Assembly (NCBI RefSeq): GCF_045038035.1
Contig: NZ_CP173427.1
Location: forward strand, 1,798,001-1,862,000
DNA from: Paenibacillus_F chitinolyticus_A
GTDB lineage: Bacteria; Bacillota; Bacilli; Paenibacillales; NBRC-103111
Direction of reading: 5' to 3'
DNA: 64,000 nt
This document shows, piece by piece, positions 33,849-42,422 of the stretch (positions are counted from its first letter, which is position 1; each line of letters opens with the position of its first letter). The translations under genes and the position numbers were made by a program. The notes under the pieces were generated by a model. That model ran no database searches and had not been told where the DNA came from. It saw only the letters and a program-made list of their open reading frames with translations.

Positions 33849-35015
33849 ATGCTTTATTTGGATAACGCGGCAACAACCCAGCCTTACAAGGAAGTGGCGC
33901 AGACGGTTGCGGACGTGATGCTCCGGCATTTCGGCAATCCGTCTTCGATTCATAAATTCGGCCTGGACGCCGAGAAACTGGTTAAAAAGAGCCGCGAGGT
34001 GATTGCCTCCGCTCTTAAGGCCCGGCCGGAAGAAATTATTTTTACGTCGGGCGGTACGGAGAGCAGCAATCTGGCCATCAAAGGAGCGGCTTACCGATAC
34101 CGCAGCCGGGGCCGTCATCTGATTACAACCGCTGTCGAGCACGCTTCCGTAACGGAGGCTTTCCGTCAATTGCAGGCGGAAGGCTTTGAAGTGACGGTGC
34201 TTCCCGTAGACGAAACGGGTCAAGTCCGTGTGGAGGATGTAAAGGCGGCCGTCACCGGGGAGACCATTCTCGTCAGCGTTATGCATGTGAACAACGAGAT
34301 GGGGCGGATACAGCCGATCGGTGAGATCGGCCGGTGGCTGCGCGAGAAGCAGACCGTGCTGTTTCATGTAGACGCCGTACAGGGGGTAGGTAAGCTGCCT
34401 CTTTCTCCGGACGAGCTGGGCATCGACCTGATGAGCGCGTCCGCTCACAAGTTCAAAGGCCCCAAAGGAGCGGGCTTCCTCTATAAGCGGACGGGCATCG
34501 ACCTTCAGGCCCAGCTTGCCGGGGGAGGCCAGGAACAGGGAATACGCTCCGGCACCGAGAACGTGCCCCTGATCGTCGGGATGGCTAAAGCGCTTCGGAT
34601 CGCCACCGATAATCTGGAAGAAGACATCCGGCGTAAGCGGGCTTTCCGCACCATTGCGGTCGAAGGCATTCTCGGGCTTCCCGAGCTGGCTCTGACAGGC
34701 TCCCGGGATGAGGAAGACATGGCGCCCCATATCGTTCATTTTACTTACCCGGGCATGAATTCCGAAGTTGTCGTACATGCTTTGGAGCAGCGGGGCATAT
34801 ATATATCAACGAAGTCGGCTTGTTCTTCGGGGGAGCCGGAGCCCAGCAAAGTGCTGCTCTCCATGGGACTGGACCGGGCGCATGCTTCAAGCGGCCTGCG
34901 GGTCAGCTGGACCGAAGAGCATTCGGAAGAGGATGCCCGCCGGTTCGTAGAAGCGCTCCGCGGCGTAATCGCCGAGCTCGTACCGGTGTCTGCGCGGGCG
35001 AAAGGGGGACGCTGA
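33849..35015 (+). CDS. Cysteine desulfurase (NifS/IscS class)
   Basis: A 388-residue PLP enzyme that takes sulfur from cysteine and passes it on as persulfide. PLP-binding Lys201 lies in SASAHKFKGPKGAGF; the sulfur-carrying Cys325 lies in STKSACSSGEPEPS on a long mobile loop, which places it in the group I (IscS/NifS) class. The N-terminal YLDNAATTQPYKEV is typical. The next gene is thiI, three bases on, so it most likely feeds ThiI in 4-thiouridine and thiamin synthesis, as NifZ does in B. subtilis. Confidence 0.95.
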   Translation: MLYLDNAATTQPYKEVAQTVADVMLRHFGNPSSIHKFGLDAEKLVKKSREVIASALKARPEEIIFTSGGTESSNLAIKGAAYRYRSRGRHLITTAVEHASVTEAFRQLQAEGFEVTVLPVDETGQVRVEDVKAAVTGETILVSVMHVNNEMGRIQPIGEIGRWLREKQTVLFHVDAVQGVGKLPLSPDELGIDLMSASAHKFKGPKGAGFLYKRTGIDLQAQLAGGGQEQGIRSGTENVPLIVGMAKALRIATDNLEEDIRRKRAFRTIAVEGILGLPELALTGSRDEEDMAPHIVHFTYPGMNSEVVVHALEQRGIYISTKSACSSGEPEPSKVLLSMGLDRAHASSGLRVSWTEEHSEEDARRFVEALRGVIAELVPVSARAKGGR

Positions 35016-35017
35016 TC

Positions 35018-36235
35018 ATGATGTCTCCTTTGAAGCCCGATCTTCTGCTCGTCCGTTTCGGAGAAATGATGCTGAAGGGCAAAAACCGCTCGCGGTTTGA
35101 AAAAAAGGTCGTCAGCCAGCTCCGCGGCGTTCTTGCGCCTTTTGCGCAGGTCAAGCTGGTGACCGAATACGGCCGGGTGTATATCCGGCTCTCCGATGCG
35201 CCCGTCGAAGATGTAGGCAAAGCCGTCTCGAAAGTGTTCGGCATCGAAACATACAGTCCCGTGTACACGGCTCCATCCGACAGCGAAGCGATTCAGGCGG
35301 TGGCGGTCGCGCTTATGAAGAAAATCGTGAAGCGTCCGCAGACGTTTAAAGTGGAAGTCAAGCGCGTGGATAAAAGCTTTCCGTTCGATACGCCGGAAAT
35401 GAACCGGATCGTCGGCGGCGCCGTGCTCCGGGCTTGTCCGGAGCTCAGCGTAGACGTACGCAGCCCCGAAACGACCCTGCGGGTGGAGCTTCGGGAGAAA
35501 GGGGCGCTGCTGTTCGTGGAGACCTTCGAGGGAGCGGGCGGTTATCCGCTCGGCACGAACGGCAAAGCCGTGCTCCTGCTCTCCGGCGGGATCGACAGCC
35601 CGGTAGCGGGCTGGCAGGCGATGCGCCGGGGGCTTGAGCTGGAAGCGGTGCATTTCCACAGCTTCCCGTACACGAGCGAGCGGGCCAAAGAGAAGGTGAT
35701 CGAGCTGGCCCGCAAGCTGTCCGCGTACAGCGGCGGAAGCATCAAGCTGCACCTCGTGTCTTTCACGGAGGTGCAGACGTCGATTTATGCCGCGTACAAG
35801 GACAATCTGCTCGTCACCATTCTCCGCCGCGCCATGTACCGCATCGCGGAGACGATTGCGGAGCGGGAGAAGGCGCTGGCGCTGGTGACGGGAGAAAGTC
35901 TCGGGCAGGTGGCGAGCCAGACGCTGCCGAGCTTGAACGCGATCGGCCGGGCCGTATCGCTTCCTGTCCTGCAGCCTTTGATTGCGACGGACAAGAAGGA
36001 GATCATCCGCATGGCCGAGCAAATCGATACGTATACGTTATCGATTCAGCCTTACGAAGACTGCTGCACGCTGTTCCTGCCGCCGTCGCCGAGCACCAAC
36101 CCGAACCTCCGGGTCATCGAAGCGATCGAAAGAGGCCTCCCGCAGTTAGAGGAATGGATCCTGCGGGCCGCTCAGGAGGCGGAAACCGTCGTCGTGACTC
36201 CTGAGGATCAGGCGGAGGAGGACGCCTATTTCTGA
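35018..36235 (+). CDS. thiI: tRNA sulfurtransferase ThiI
   Basis: A 405-residue enzyme that adenylates U8 of tRNA for 4-thiouridine and helps form the thiazole of thiamin. It has an N-terminal ferredoxin-like domain (RFGEMMLKGKNRSRFEKK), a THUMP domain (about 60-165) and the PP-loop LLLSGGIDSPVAGWQAM near residue 185. As in B. subtilis, no C-terminal rhodanese domain follows, so a persulfide must come directly from the partner desulfurase. Start ATG at 35018 lies nine bases behind AAAGGGGG; another ATG is next to it. Confidence 0.96.
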   Translation: MMSPLKPDLLLVRFGEMMLKGKNRSRFEKKVVSQLRGVLAPFAQVKLVTEYGRVYIRLSDAPVEDVGKAVSKVFGIETYSPVYTAPSDSEAIQAVAVALMKKIVKRPQTFKVEVKRVDKSFPFDTPEMNRIVGGAVLRACPELSVDVRSPETTLRVELREKGALLFVETFEGAGGYPLGTNGKAVLLLSGGIDSPVAGWQAMRRGLELEAVHFHSFPYTSERAKEKVIELARKLSAYSGGSIKLHLVSFTEVQTSIYAAYKDNLLVTILRRAMYRIAETIAEREKALALVTGESLGQVASQTLPSLNAIGRAVSLPVLQPLIATDKKEIIRMAEQIDTYTLSIQPYEDCCTLFLPPSPSTNPNLRVIEAIERGLPQLEEWILRAAQEAETVVVTPEDQAEEDAYF

Positions 36236-36386
36236 TTCCTCCCGTCACGGACGGATGTGGAAAAGGAAGGGGAGTCAATCCCGGCAATGTGAGGCGGCGG
36301 CCGGCTACGGGCAGCTTTAAGCTTCTAGGCTTAGGCGGCTTTGCTTTGACTACGAGTGGAGCCCGAAGCGGAAGGGGAGAAGCGGT

Positions 36387-37058
36387 GTGCTCGAACAGAT
36401 CGGACTGTTTCTGCAAATCATGCTGATCAACATCGTACTCAGCGGAGATAACGCCGTCGTCATCGCGATGGCAAGCAAAAATCTGCCGGCCGCGCAGCGC
36501 AGGCAGGCCGTATGGTGGGGAGCGTTCGGCGCGATCGCCCTGCGGCTCATATTGACCATTATCGCCGTGGGCGTTCTGAAAATCCCTTTTATCCAGGCAG
36601 CCGGCTCGGTATTCCTGTTCTGGATCGCCGTGAAGCTGCTGATGGACAACGATGCCCATTCGTCCGTCCCGCAGGCCGGTACCCTGTCGAAGGCGGTCTG
36701 GACGATCATCGGGGCCGATTTCGTCATGAGTTTGGACAATGTGCTGGCGATTGCCGCCGCTGCCGGGAATAATTTGACCATTCTGATCCTGGGGATCGGG
36801 CTGAGCATTCCCATCATCATCTGGGGAAGCGCCGTCGTCGTGGAGCTTCTGGAAAAGATGCCGGTGCTCATTTACATGGGGGCGGCCGTTTTGGGCTTTA
36901 CCGCCGGAGAGATGTTTCTCAGCGATTCGAAGCTGAGCGGCTGGCTTCTCGGAGAATGGCCGCATTGGCCGGTTCCGTGGCTGGGGGCCGTTCTGGTCGT
37001 TGGCATCGGTCTCTTGAAAAAATGGCTGCTTCCGGCCAAAAGAAAAACCGTATTCTGA
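36387..37058 (+). CDS. TerC family integral membrane protein
   Basis: A 223-residue protein with seven hydrophobic helices. The acidic membrane motifs of the family are present: NIVLSGDNAVVIAMA near residue 16 and GADFVMSLDNVLAIAAAAG near 112. Related Bacillales proteins (YceF, YkoY) help export manganese and load secreted metalloproteins. Start GTG at 36387 has GGAAGGGGAG upstream. The 150 bases upstream contain a GGGGAGT like that of Mn riboswitches, but the rest of that consensus could not be found. Confidence 0.9.
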   Translation: MLEQIGLFLQIMLINIVLSGDNAVVIAMASKNLPAAQRRQAVWWGAFGAIALRLILTIIAVGVLKIPFIQAAGSVFLFWIAVKLLMDNDAHSSVPQAGTLSKAVWTIIGADFVMSLDNVLAIAAAAGNNLTILILGIGLSIPIIIWGSAVVVELLEKMPVLIYMGAAVLGFTAGEMFLSDSKLSGWLLGEWPHWPVPWLGAVLVVGIGLLKKWLLPAKRKTVF

Positions 37059-37119
37059 CATGACATCGCGGTCCAGGCTGCTTTTCATAGGTGTGTACGG
37101 AATCTGGTCATTCAAACGG

Positions 37120-37146
37120 CCGGTCCTTCGGGGCCGGTCTTTTCTT
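37120..37146 (+). terminator. Rho-independent terminator
   Basis: CCGGTCC / GGGCCGG with loop TTCG (one G-T pair), followed by TCTTTTCTT. It ends the TerC gene. Confidence 0.8.
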
Positions 37147-37178
37147 GCCGGATGCGATATGGTAAGATGGATACAATT

Positions 37179-37197
37179 GATAACGGTTCTCATTTTC
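37179..37197 (+). promoter_or_regulatory. Predicted Fur box before the FhuF-like gene
   Basis: GATAACGGTTCTCATTTTC matches the classic 19-bp Fur operator GATAATGATTCTCATTATC at 16 of 19 positions. It lies about 70 bases before the chosen start codon of the iron reductase gene, which suggests iron repression. Confidence 0.75.
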
Positions 37198-37269
37198 GTG
37201 AAAATAGTGAAGACAGTGAGGACAAGACACTGCCGGCCCGGCAGGTTGATTTTACGGGGGGTGAGAGAT

Positions 37270-38094
37270 GTGCAGACGGCAAACAATTACGCATGGACGG
37301 AAGATCCGGCGAAATTCCGGGAATTTTATGCCAAACAGTTTCGTGTCCTTCTAGGCGGAGAGAAACTCCTTGAGAAAACGACCGGAGGAAGCGATTTTTT
37401 GCAGGAAGGCTTGCTGGAAATGATCGGGCATTACCAGGACGTGTATAAAACCGAACACCTTCGCGCAATCGGCGCCACTCTATCGAGCTACCTGAGCCTG
37501 ATACCTGCCGCTTTTCTACACGCCATGTCGCATCATAACATCGCTTTGCCGCTGGATCTGTCTTCAACGTCCATTCAGTACGATCAAGAATCGTTCTATC
37601 TGCAGCTGCAGGGAAGCCCCTCCACCTTTGCGGGGCCGGAACTTTCGCGGGAAGAGTGGCGGGCACAGTTGGTCGGCGGTTTGTTCGACTCTTATATGAA
37701 GCCTGTTTTTCAGAGACTCCGGGAACTGACCGGGATCGATAAAAACTCCCAGTGGTCGTACGCGGCCTTAACGCTGCAAAGAAGCTATGATAATTGGATG
37801 GATAAGGCTTCCGCGGAGAAACTTAAATATCTTCTCCGGGAAGACTTCGAATATGTCGTCGAAGTCTCGGACCCTGCCTGGTTCGAATGTTCGGGAATCC
37901 GGGACCGGCACCCGCTGGATCTTCCTTTCAAGTTTGTGCCGGACGTTTATAACGAAGGCAAAACGGTGCGCATGAAATACCGCTGCTGTCTGTATTACAA
38001 GCTGACGGGCACCTACTGCTACACGTGTCCGGCCATTACGGAAGAACACCGCTCCCGCCGTGCGGAAGAAATTATTTCGGCCCGAAGCAAGTAG
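37270..38094 (+). CDS. FhuF-like [2Fe-2S] siderophore-iron reductase
   Basis: A 274-residue protein. The C-terminus carries the FhuF-type iron-sulfur motif RCCLYYKLTGTYCYTCP, two adjacent cysteines and then Cys-x2-Cys; the spacing between the pairs is nine residues where I recall ten for FhuF. Members reduce ferric iron in hydroxamate siderophores after import. GTG at 37270 follows GGGGGGTGAGA; a GTG nine bases earlier lies within that site. Single gene, with a Fur box upstream and a strong terminator after it. No siderophore transporter lies next to it. Confidence 0.83.
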   Translation: MQTANNYAWTEDPAKFREFYAKQFRVLLGGEKLLEKTTGGSDFLQEGLLEMIGHYQDVYKTEHLRAIGATLSSYLSLIPAAFLHAMSHHNIALPLDLSSTSIQYDQESFYLQLQGSPSTFAGPELSREEWRAQLVGGLFDSYMKPVFQRLRELTGIDKNSQWSYAALTLQRSYDNWMDKASAEKLKYLLREDFEYVVEVSDPAWFECSGIRDRHPLDLPFKFVPDVYNEGKTVRMKYRCCLYYKLTGTYCYTCPAITEEHRSRRAEEIISARSK

Positions 38095-38151
38095 ACTGCG
38101 GGCAATCCCGCCGCGTCTGCAATCCCGGCCGTTTAACCCGCCTCGCGAACC

Positions 38152-38190
38152 AAAACCCGCCGTTGCTCTCGGAGCAACGGCGGGTTTTAT
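38152..38190 (+). terminator. Rho-independent terminator with perfect 16-bp stem
   Basis: AAAACCCGCCGTTGCT (38152-38167), loop CTCGG, AGCAACGGCGGGTTTT (38173-38188). It could serve both strands. Confidence 0.92.
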
Positions 38191-38404
38191 TTGGGTTCGA
38201 GTCATTTGGCAAGCTTGCAGCCCGAATCTGATGCAGGGTCAGCTTGCGACGGATGTGGCGCATATGGCTGACGGCCGGCATGCGATCTTGCATCGTGCGC
38301 CGGGAGTTCGCGCTGTACGGCCCCCGGAAACCGGAATTCTAGTCGCTGAGGTGTTTTGTTTTGCGCGGCGTGCGCCAGGTTTGCCGCGTGTCTGGCTAAG
38401 CCGC

Positions 38405-38475
38405 TGCCTTGAGTTGCCTTAAGTCACTTTAATGCTACTTTCAGCCACTTTAAGCCTTTAAGCGGCTTTAAGCTG
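38405..38475 (-). repeat. Degenerate 10-bp tandem repeats at the end of the MFS gene
   Basis: On the minus strand about seven imperfect copies of GCTTAAAGTG follow each other across the stop codon of the transporter gene (GCTTAAAGCCG, GCTTAAAGTG, GCTGAAAGTA, GCATTAAAGTG, ACTTAAGGCA, ACTCAAGGCA). The first copies code for the C-terminal QLKAA; the rest are untranslated. The 190-base gap between this array and the terminator at 38152 holds nothing else that I recognise. Confidence 0.65.
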
Positions 38476-39666
38476 CGCGCTTTTGCGCCGCGTCAGCAGC
38501 AGATAGGTGCTGTAAATGACGAGCAGCAGCACGATGAGCAGCACGGACCAGCGATAGGCGGTCCCGTAGCCGCCGACAAGAGAAGCGAAGGCGCCGATCA
38601 GCATCGAGCCGGTCCCGATGCCCAGGTCGTTGGCGGAGTAGAACGTGCCGTTGGCCGCTCCCCTTCTGGACGGCTCCGTCCGGTCGATCGTCCACGCCAG
38701 CAGGGCGGGCTGCACGGAGCCGAATCCCGCTCCGAAGACAGCCGCAGCCGCGGCAAGCGACGACGCGGAATGGGCGTAGGAGAGCAGCCACAGACCCGCG
38801 CCGGTAAAGAAGGCGCCCGGAAACAGCACCCACGCCGGCCCCTTGCGGTCATAAACCAGTCCCGTCAGCGGACGGGTGATCAGCAGCATGACCGCATTGC
38901 AGACGAAGAACCAGCCGACGTTGCCGATCCCGGCTTCTTTACCGAACAGGGTGAGGAAAGTGACGATTCCGCCGTAGCAGACGGCCGTACAAAACAGCAG
39001 AAGGGACGGAAGCAGCGCCCCCGGCTCGATCAGCCCTTTGCGGAACCCGCGCCATGAGAAGGTTGCCGAAGAAACGGGTGGTTTTTTACGCCCCGAACTG
39101 ATAAACAAGGAGAGCAGCAGAGCCGAGAAAGCGAGGACGGTGGAGAAAATGAACAACGGGTGAAAGCCGTACTCCGCGGCGATCCACAAGCCCGTCAAGG
39201 GGGCCAGGGCCATCGCCATCGTATTGGACAATCCGTAGATGCCCATCCCTTCGCCCCGGCGCTCGGAAGGGATGATATCCGAAATCACCGTCCCGAGCGA
39301 GGTGGTGGAAATTCCCCAGCCGATTCCGTGAATAAACCGGAGTGCAAGCAGCATGGCGACAACGGCGGCAGCCGAATAACCGAGCACGGCCAGTCCGCAC
39401 AAGGCGAGCCCAGCGGAAAGCACATGCCTCCGGCCGATCGTGTCCAGCGCTTTGCCCGCGAATGGGCGCGTCAGCAGAGAGGCGACGGTAAAAGTGCCCA
39501 TGGCAAGCCCGATTTGGGTCTGCCCGCCGCCGATACCGGACGCATAAAGCGGAATGGTCGGAATGAGCAGCTGAAAACTGAAAAATAAAAGCAGGTTCGA
39601 AAGGGAGGTTACCGCAAAGTCTCGGGTCCAGAGCGGTTTTTTCTTGGATTTCCGGTTCGTAGCCAT
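38458..39666 (-). CDS. Major facilitator superfamily transporter
   Basis: A 402-residue transporter with twelve predicted helices and the conserved loop 2-3 motif GKALDTIGRRHVLSAGLALC in the N-terminal half. It fits the drug:H+ antiporter group (YfkF/YwoG-like) by length and pattern, but the substrate is unknown. The N-terminus MATNRKSKKKPLWTRDFAV is basic. The start ATG at 39666 follows AGGAGAACGGAG. It is divergent from the alkaline phosphatase gene; two 12-bp direct repeats lie between them. Confidence 0.9.
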   Translation of the reverse strand: MATNRKSKKKPLWTRDFAVTSLSNLLLFFSFQLLIPTIPLYASGIGGGQTQIGLAMGTFTVASLLTRPFAGKALDTIGRRHVLSAGLALCGLAVLGYSAAAVVAMLLALRFIHGIGWGISTTSLGTVISDIIPSERRGEGMGIYGLSNTMAMALAPLTGLWIAAEYGFHPLFIFSTVLAFSALLLSLFISSGRKKPPVSSATFSWRGFRKGLIEPGALLPSLLLFCTAVCYGGIVTFLTLFGKEAGIGNVGWFFVCNAVMLLITRPLTGLVYDRKGPAWVLFPGAFFTGAGLWLLSYAHSASSLAAAAAVFGAGFGSVQPALLAWTIDRTEPSRRGAANGTFYSANDLGIGTGSMLIGAFASLVGGYGTAYRWSVLLIVLLLVIYSTYLLLTRRKSAQLKAA

Positions 39667-39695
39667 CTCCGTTCTCCTGTCCTTCTGGTTACCGG

Positions 39696-39734
39696 TAGTA
39701 TCCCCTTTTTACATAGGCTTTATAGTATCCCCTT
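39696..39734. repeat. Pair of 12-bp direct repeats in the divergent promoter region
   Basis: TAGTATCCCCTT occurs at 39696-39707 and again at 39723-39734, 27 bases apart, just upstream of the MFS start. Position and spacing suggest operators for a regulator of the transporter, read as AAGGGGATACTA on the minus strand. Confidence 0.6.
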
Positions 39735-39828
39735 AATTTAACAAACTTGCGCGTTTTCTTTTAACTGCGGGAAATAGTAAAGCCGTACGATGAGACTTGT
39801 TGGGAACTTAAAGTCGGAGGGGATTCTT

Positions 39829-41562
39829 TTGAAAAAGATCATTCATCGTTCGATGATTGCCGGAACGGCAATCGCACTTCTTCCATTCACGCTGGCAAGC
39901 GGCGCACTGGCCGCAGGCACAACGGCTGCAGAGAAAGAACAGAAGGCGCTATCCAAGAACGTGATCGTGCTGATCGGCGACGGAATGGGACCGGCCCAGG
40001 TGTCGGCCGGACGTACGTTTTCCAAAAATAAGCTGGGCAAGGATCATTTGGAGTTGGACTCCTACTACGTCGGACAAGCCACTACATATGCGGACCGAGG
40101 AGAAGACGGCGGCACAATCGTTTCCGGTGAAGTGACGGACTCCGCTTCGGCGGGAACGGCTTTCGCGACGGGCAATAAAACGTACAACGCCGCAATCAGC
40201 GTTTCGAACGAAGACGTGTCCAAGCCGTTCGCTTCCGTGATCGAAGCTTCCGAGCTGGCGGGCAAAGCGACGGGACTCGTCACCACCGCTCGTATCACTC
40301 ACGCTACACCGGCCGTTTACGCTTCTCACGTGCGCAACCGCGACAACGAGAGCGCTATCGCGTCCCAATATTTGAACGACGGGAATGTGGACGTGCTGTT
40401 CGGCGGCGGCAAGCAGTTTTTCCTGAGCAAGGACGAGAAGGGCAAGCGGACGGACAAAACGATCATTCCGGACTTCGAAAAAGAAGGCTACAAAGTCGTG
40501 TACGATAAGCAGGGGCTGTCATCGCTGGACAACAAAACCGGAAAAGCACTCGGCCTGTTCGGAAACTCTCACGTGGATTATGTGCTGGACCGCACGAATA
40601 CCGTGCCTAATCTCGCGGAAATGACCGGCAAAGCGATCGACATTCTTTCCGCCAATCCGAAAGGATTTACGATGATGGTGGAAGGCGGACGCATCGACCA
40701 TGCGGGTCATGCGAACGATCTGCCGTCCGTCGTGCAGGAAATGCTTGATTTCGACGCAGCGGTTAAAGTCGCCATGGAATTTGCGAAAAAAGACGGCAAC
40801 ACGTCCGTCGTCGTAACGGCGGATCACGAAACAGGCGGTCTCTCGCTTTCCCGTGACAACATTTACGAGATCAACGTGGATGCGTGGGACGACCAGCAAA
40901 AATCGTCCGAACTGATCGGCGGAGAGCTCAAAGACGCCAAAACCGTCGAAAACGTGAAAGCGCTCGTAGCCAAATATACCGGCCATACGGATCTGACCGA
41001 CGACGAAGCGAAATTCATTCTCGCCGGAGACGGCTCTTCGTACAAACAAGAAGGCGCATTTAACGCCGTAATGTCCAAGCGCTACCTTGTAGGCTGGTCC
41101 GGACACGGTCATTCCGCCGTCGACGTGGGCGTATGGGCTTACGGTCCTATCGCCGAGAAGGTCAAGGGCCAGATCGACAACACCGAGATCGCGCGCGCCG
41201 TGGCTTCCGTGGCGGGTATCGATCTGAAAGCGGCGACAGACAAGCTGCAAAGCGAATATGCATACCCGAAATTCAAAGTGACCCGCGAAGGCGCGGTACT
41301 TTATCCGGCCAGAGCGCTGGCTGAAACGCTGGGCGCCGAAGTGAAATGGAACGGGGATGCACGCGAAGTCGTTCTGAGCGCGGGCGGCAGCAACCTTTCC
41401 GTAAACATCGATACGCAGGTAGCGGCCTTGAACGGCCAGCCAAGCGGCTTCAAAGCGAACATCGATAACAATGTCCTCTACCTCCCGCTGGAAGCATTCA
41501 ACAAGCTTACGGGCAAAAACTTGACATGGGACGCGCTCTCCGAGCGGATCAAGCTGAAATAA
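39829..41562 (+). CDS. Secreted alkaline phosphatase with C-terminal stalk domain
   Basis: A 577-residue exported metalloenzyme that frees phosphate from phosphomonoesters. The signal peptide runs to ALA-AG near residue 29. Family motifs are VLIGDGMGPAQ, DSASAGTAFATGN with nucleophile Ser105, VEGGRIDHAGHANDL, VTADHETGG and WSGHGHSAVD. Residues about 480-577 are an extra domain like the copper amine oxidase N-terminal domain (YPARALAETLGAEVKWNGDA; LYLPLEAFNKLTGKNLTW), common on Paenibacillus surface proteins. TTG at 39829 follows GTCGGAGGGG. A PhoP-controlled promoter is expected but only weak TTAAC repeats at 39738-39765 were seen. Confidence 0.95.
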   Translation: MKKIIHRSMIAGTAIALLPFTLASGALAAGTTAAEKEQKALSKNVIVLIGDGMGPAQVSAGRTFSKNKLGKDHLELDSYYVGQATTYADRGEDGGTIVSGEVTDSASAGTAFATGNKTYNAAISVSNEDVSKPFASVIEASELAGKATGLVTTARITHATPAVYASHVRNRDNESAIASQYLNDGNVDVLFGGGKQFFLSKDEKGKRTDKTIIPDFEKEGYKVVYDKQGLSSLDNKTGKALGLFGNSHVDYVLDRTNTVPNLAEMTGKAIDILSANPKGFTMMVEGGRIDHAGHANDLPSVVQEMLDFDAAVKVAMEFAKKDGNTSVVVTADHETGGLSLSRDNIYEINVDAWDDQQKSSELIGGELKDAKTVENVKALVAKYTGHTDLTDDEAKFILAGDGSSYKQEGAFNAVMSKRYLVGWSGHGHSAVDVGVWAYGPIAEKVKGQIDNTEIARAVASVAGIDLKAATDKLQSEYAYPKFKVTREGAVLYPARALAETLGAEVKWNGDAREVVLSAGGSNLSVNIDTQVAALNGQPSGFKANIDNNVLYLPLEAFNKLTGKNLTWDALSERIKLK

Positions 41563-41594
41563 TCGGCCGGGCGGAGCAGTACCGGCATCATCCG

Positions 41595-41627
41595 ACGGAC
41601 AGGGGCATGAAGCTCCTGTCCGTTTTC
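41595..41627 (+). terminator. Rho-independent terminator
   Basis: Perfect stem ACGGACAGG / CCTGTCCGT with an 11-base loop, followed by TTTTC, between the alkaline phosphatase and the ABC genes. The T run is short, so some read-through is possible. Confidence 0.75.
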
Positions 41628-41642
41628 AATGGAGGCTGATAC

Positions 41643-42422
41643 ATGATGATTAAGCTTACAGGCGTTAAAAAACAATTCCGGCTGCCCGGCGAAGGGAAAC
41701 TCCCCATTTTATCCGTTCCGGAATGGGAAGTGGAGGAAGGCGCGCAGCTTGCGTTAACCGGCCCCAGCGGAAGCGGCAAAAGCACGCTGCTCCATCTGCT
41801 CTGCGGCGTACTCGCCCCGGACGAAGGGCAGATAATTGTCGACGAAGTGCCTCTTCATGCCCAATCTCAGGCTCAGCGCGACCGCTTCCGTTCCGAGAAG
41901 GTCGGAATCATCTTTCAGGATTTTCACCTGATGGCCTCGCTGACGGCCAGGCAGAACGCGGAGCTGGCCCTGCCCGTGAAAATGCCTAAACCACGCAAGC
42001 GGGAACTCACAGCGGAATGGTTCGAACGCGTCGGGCTGGCCGACCGGATGAATCATCTGCCCGGTCAGCTGTCCCGCGGACAGCAGCAGAGGGTGGCGAT
42101 GATCCGGGCCCTGATCCGCAGTCCGAAAATCGTGCTGGCCGATGAGCCGACGGGAAGCCTGGACCGGGAAACGGCCGAGGACGTGATGCGGCTTCTCCTC
42201 GAGCTAACCGCATCCGCGAATGCGACGCTGCTGGTCGTGACTCATGATCTGGAGCTGGCGGCCGGGTTTCGGACAAGGACGCATATCGGGGAGCTTAACG
42301 AGTGGTACACGCCGAAGGATGCGATCCGTCCGGCAGGCGGGCCTGGTCGTGACCGTATTTTGCCGGGAGATATGGCTGAACCCTCGGGGACGTCCGGCTG
42401 GAAAGGGGAAAAGCTGGGATGA
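41643..42422 (+). CDS. ABC transporter ATP-binding protein (LolD/MacB class)
   Basis: A 259-residue ATPase of the mechanotransmission (MacB/LolD/FtsE) class. Walker A GPSGSGKSTLLHLL, Q-loop GIIFQDFHLMASLTARQNAE, signature LSRGQQQRVAMIRAL, Walker B VLADEPTGSLDRE and H-loop VVTHDLELA are complete. The C-terminal 40 residues are an extra basic tail. ATG at 41643 follows TGGAGGCTGATAC. It overlaps the permease gene by four bases (ATGA), so the two are certainly partners. Confidence 0.94.
   Translation: MMIKLTGVKKQFRLPGEGKLPILSVPEWEVEEGAQLALTGPSGSGKSTLLHLLCGVLAPDEGQIIVDEVPLHAQSQAQRDRFRSEKVGIIFQDFHLMASLTARQNAELALPVKMPKPRKRELTAEWFERVGLADRMNHLPGQLSRGQQQRVAMIRALIRSPKIVLADEPTGSLDRETAEDVMRLLLELTASANATLLVVTHDLELAAGFRTRTHIGELNEWYTPKDAIRPAGGPGRDRILPGDMAEPSGTSGWKGEKLG

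Noticed and set aside
36236..36386. Possible yybP-ykoY manganese riboswitch before the TerC gene
   Set aside because: Only the GGGGAGT start fits; the second conserved arm and a terminator-like expression platform could not be found.
34745..37286. Long minus-strand frames opposite thiI and the TerC gene
   Set aside because: Their translations are rich in Arg, His and Pro without any domain, as expected of antisense shadows of these well-supported genes.
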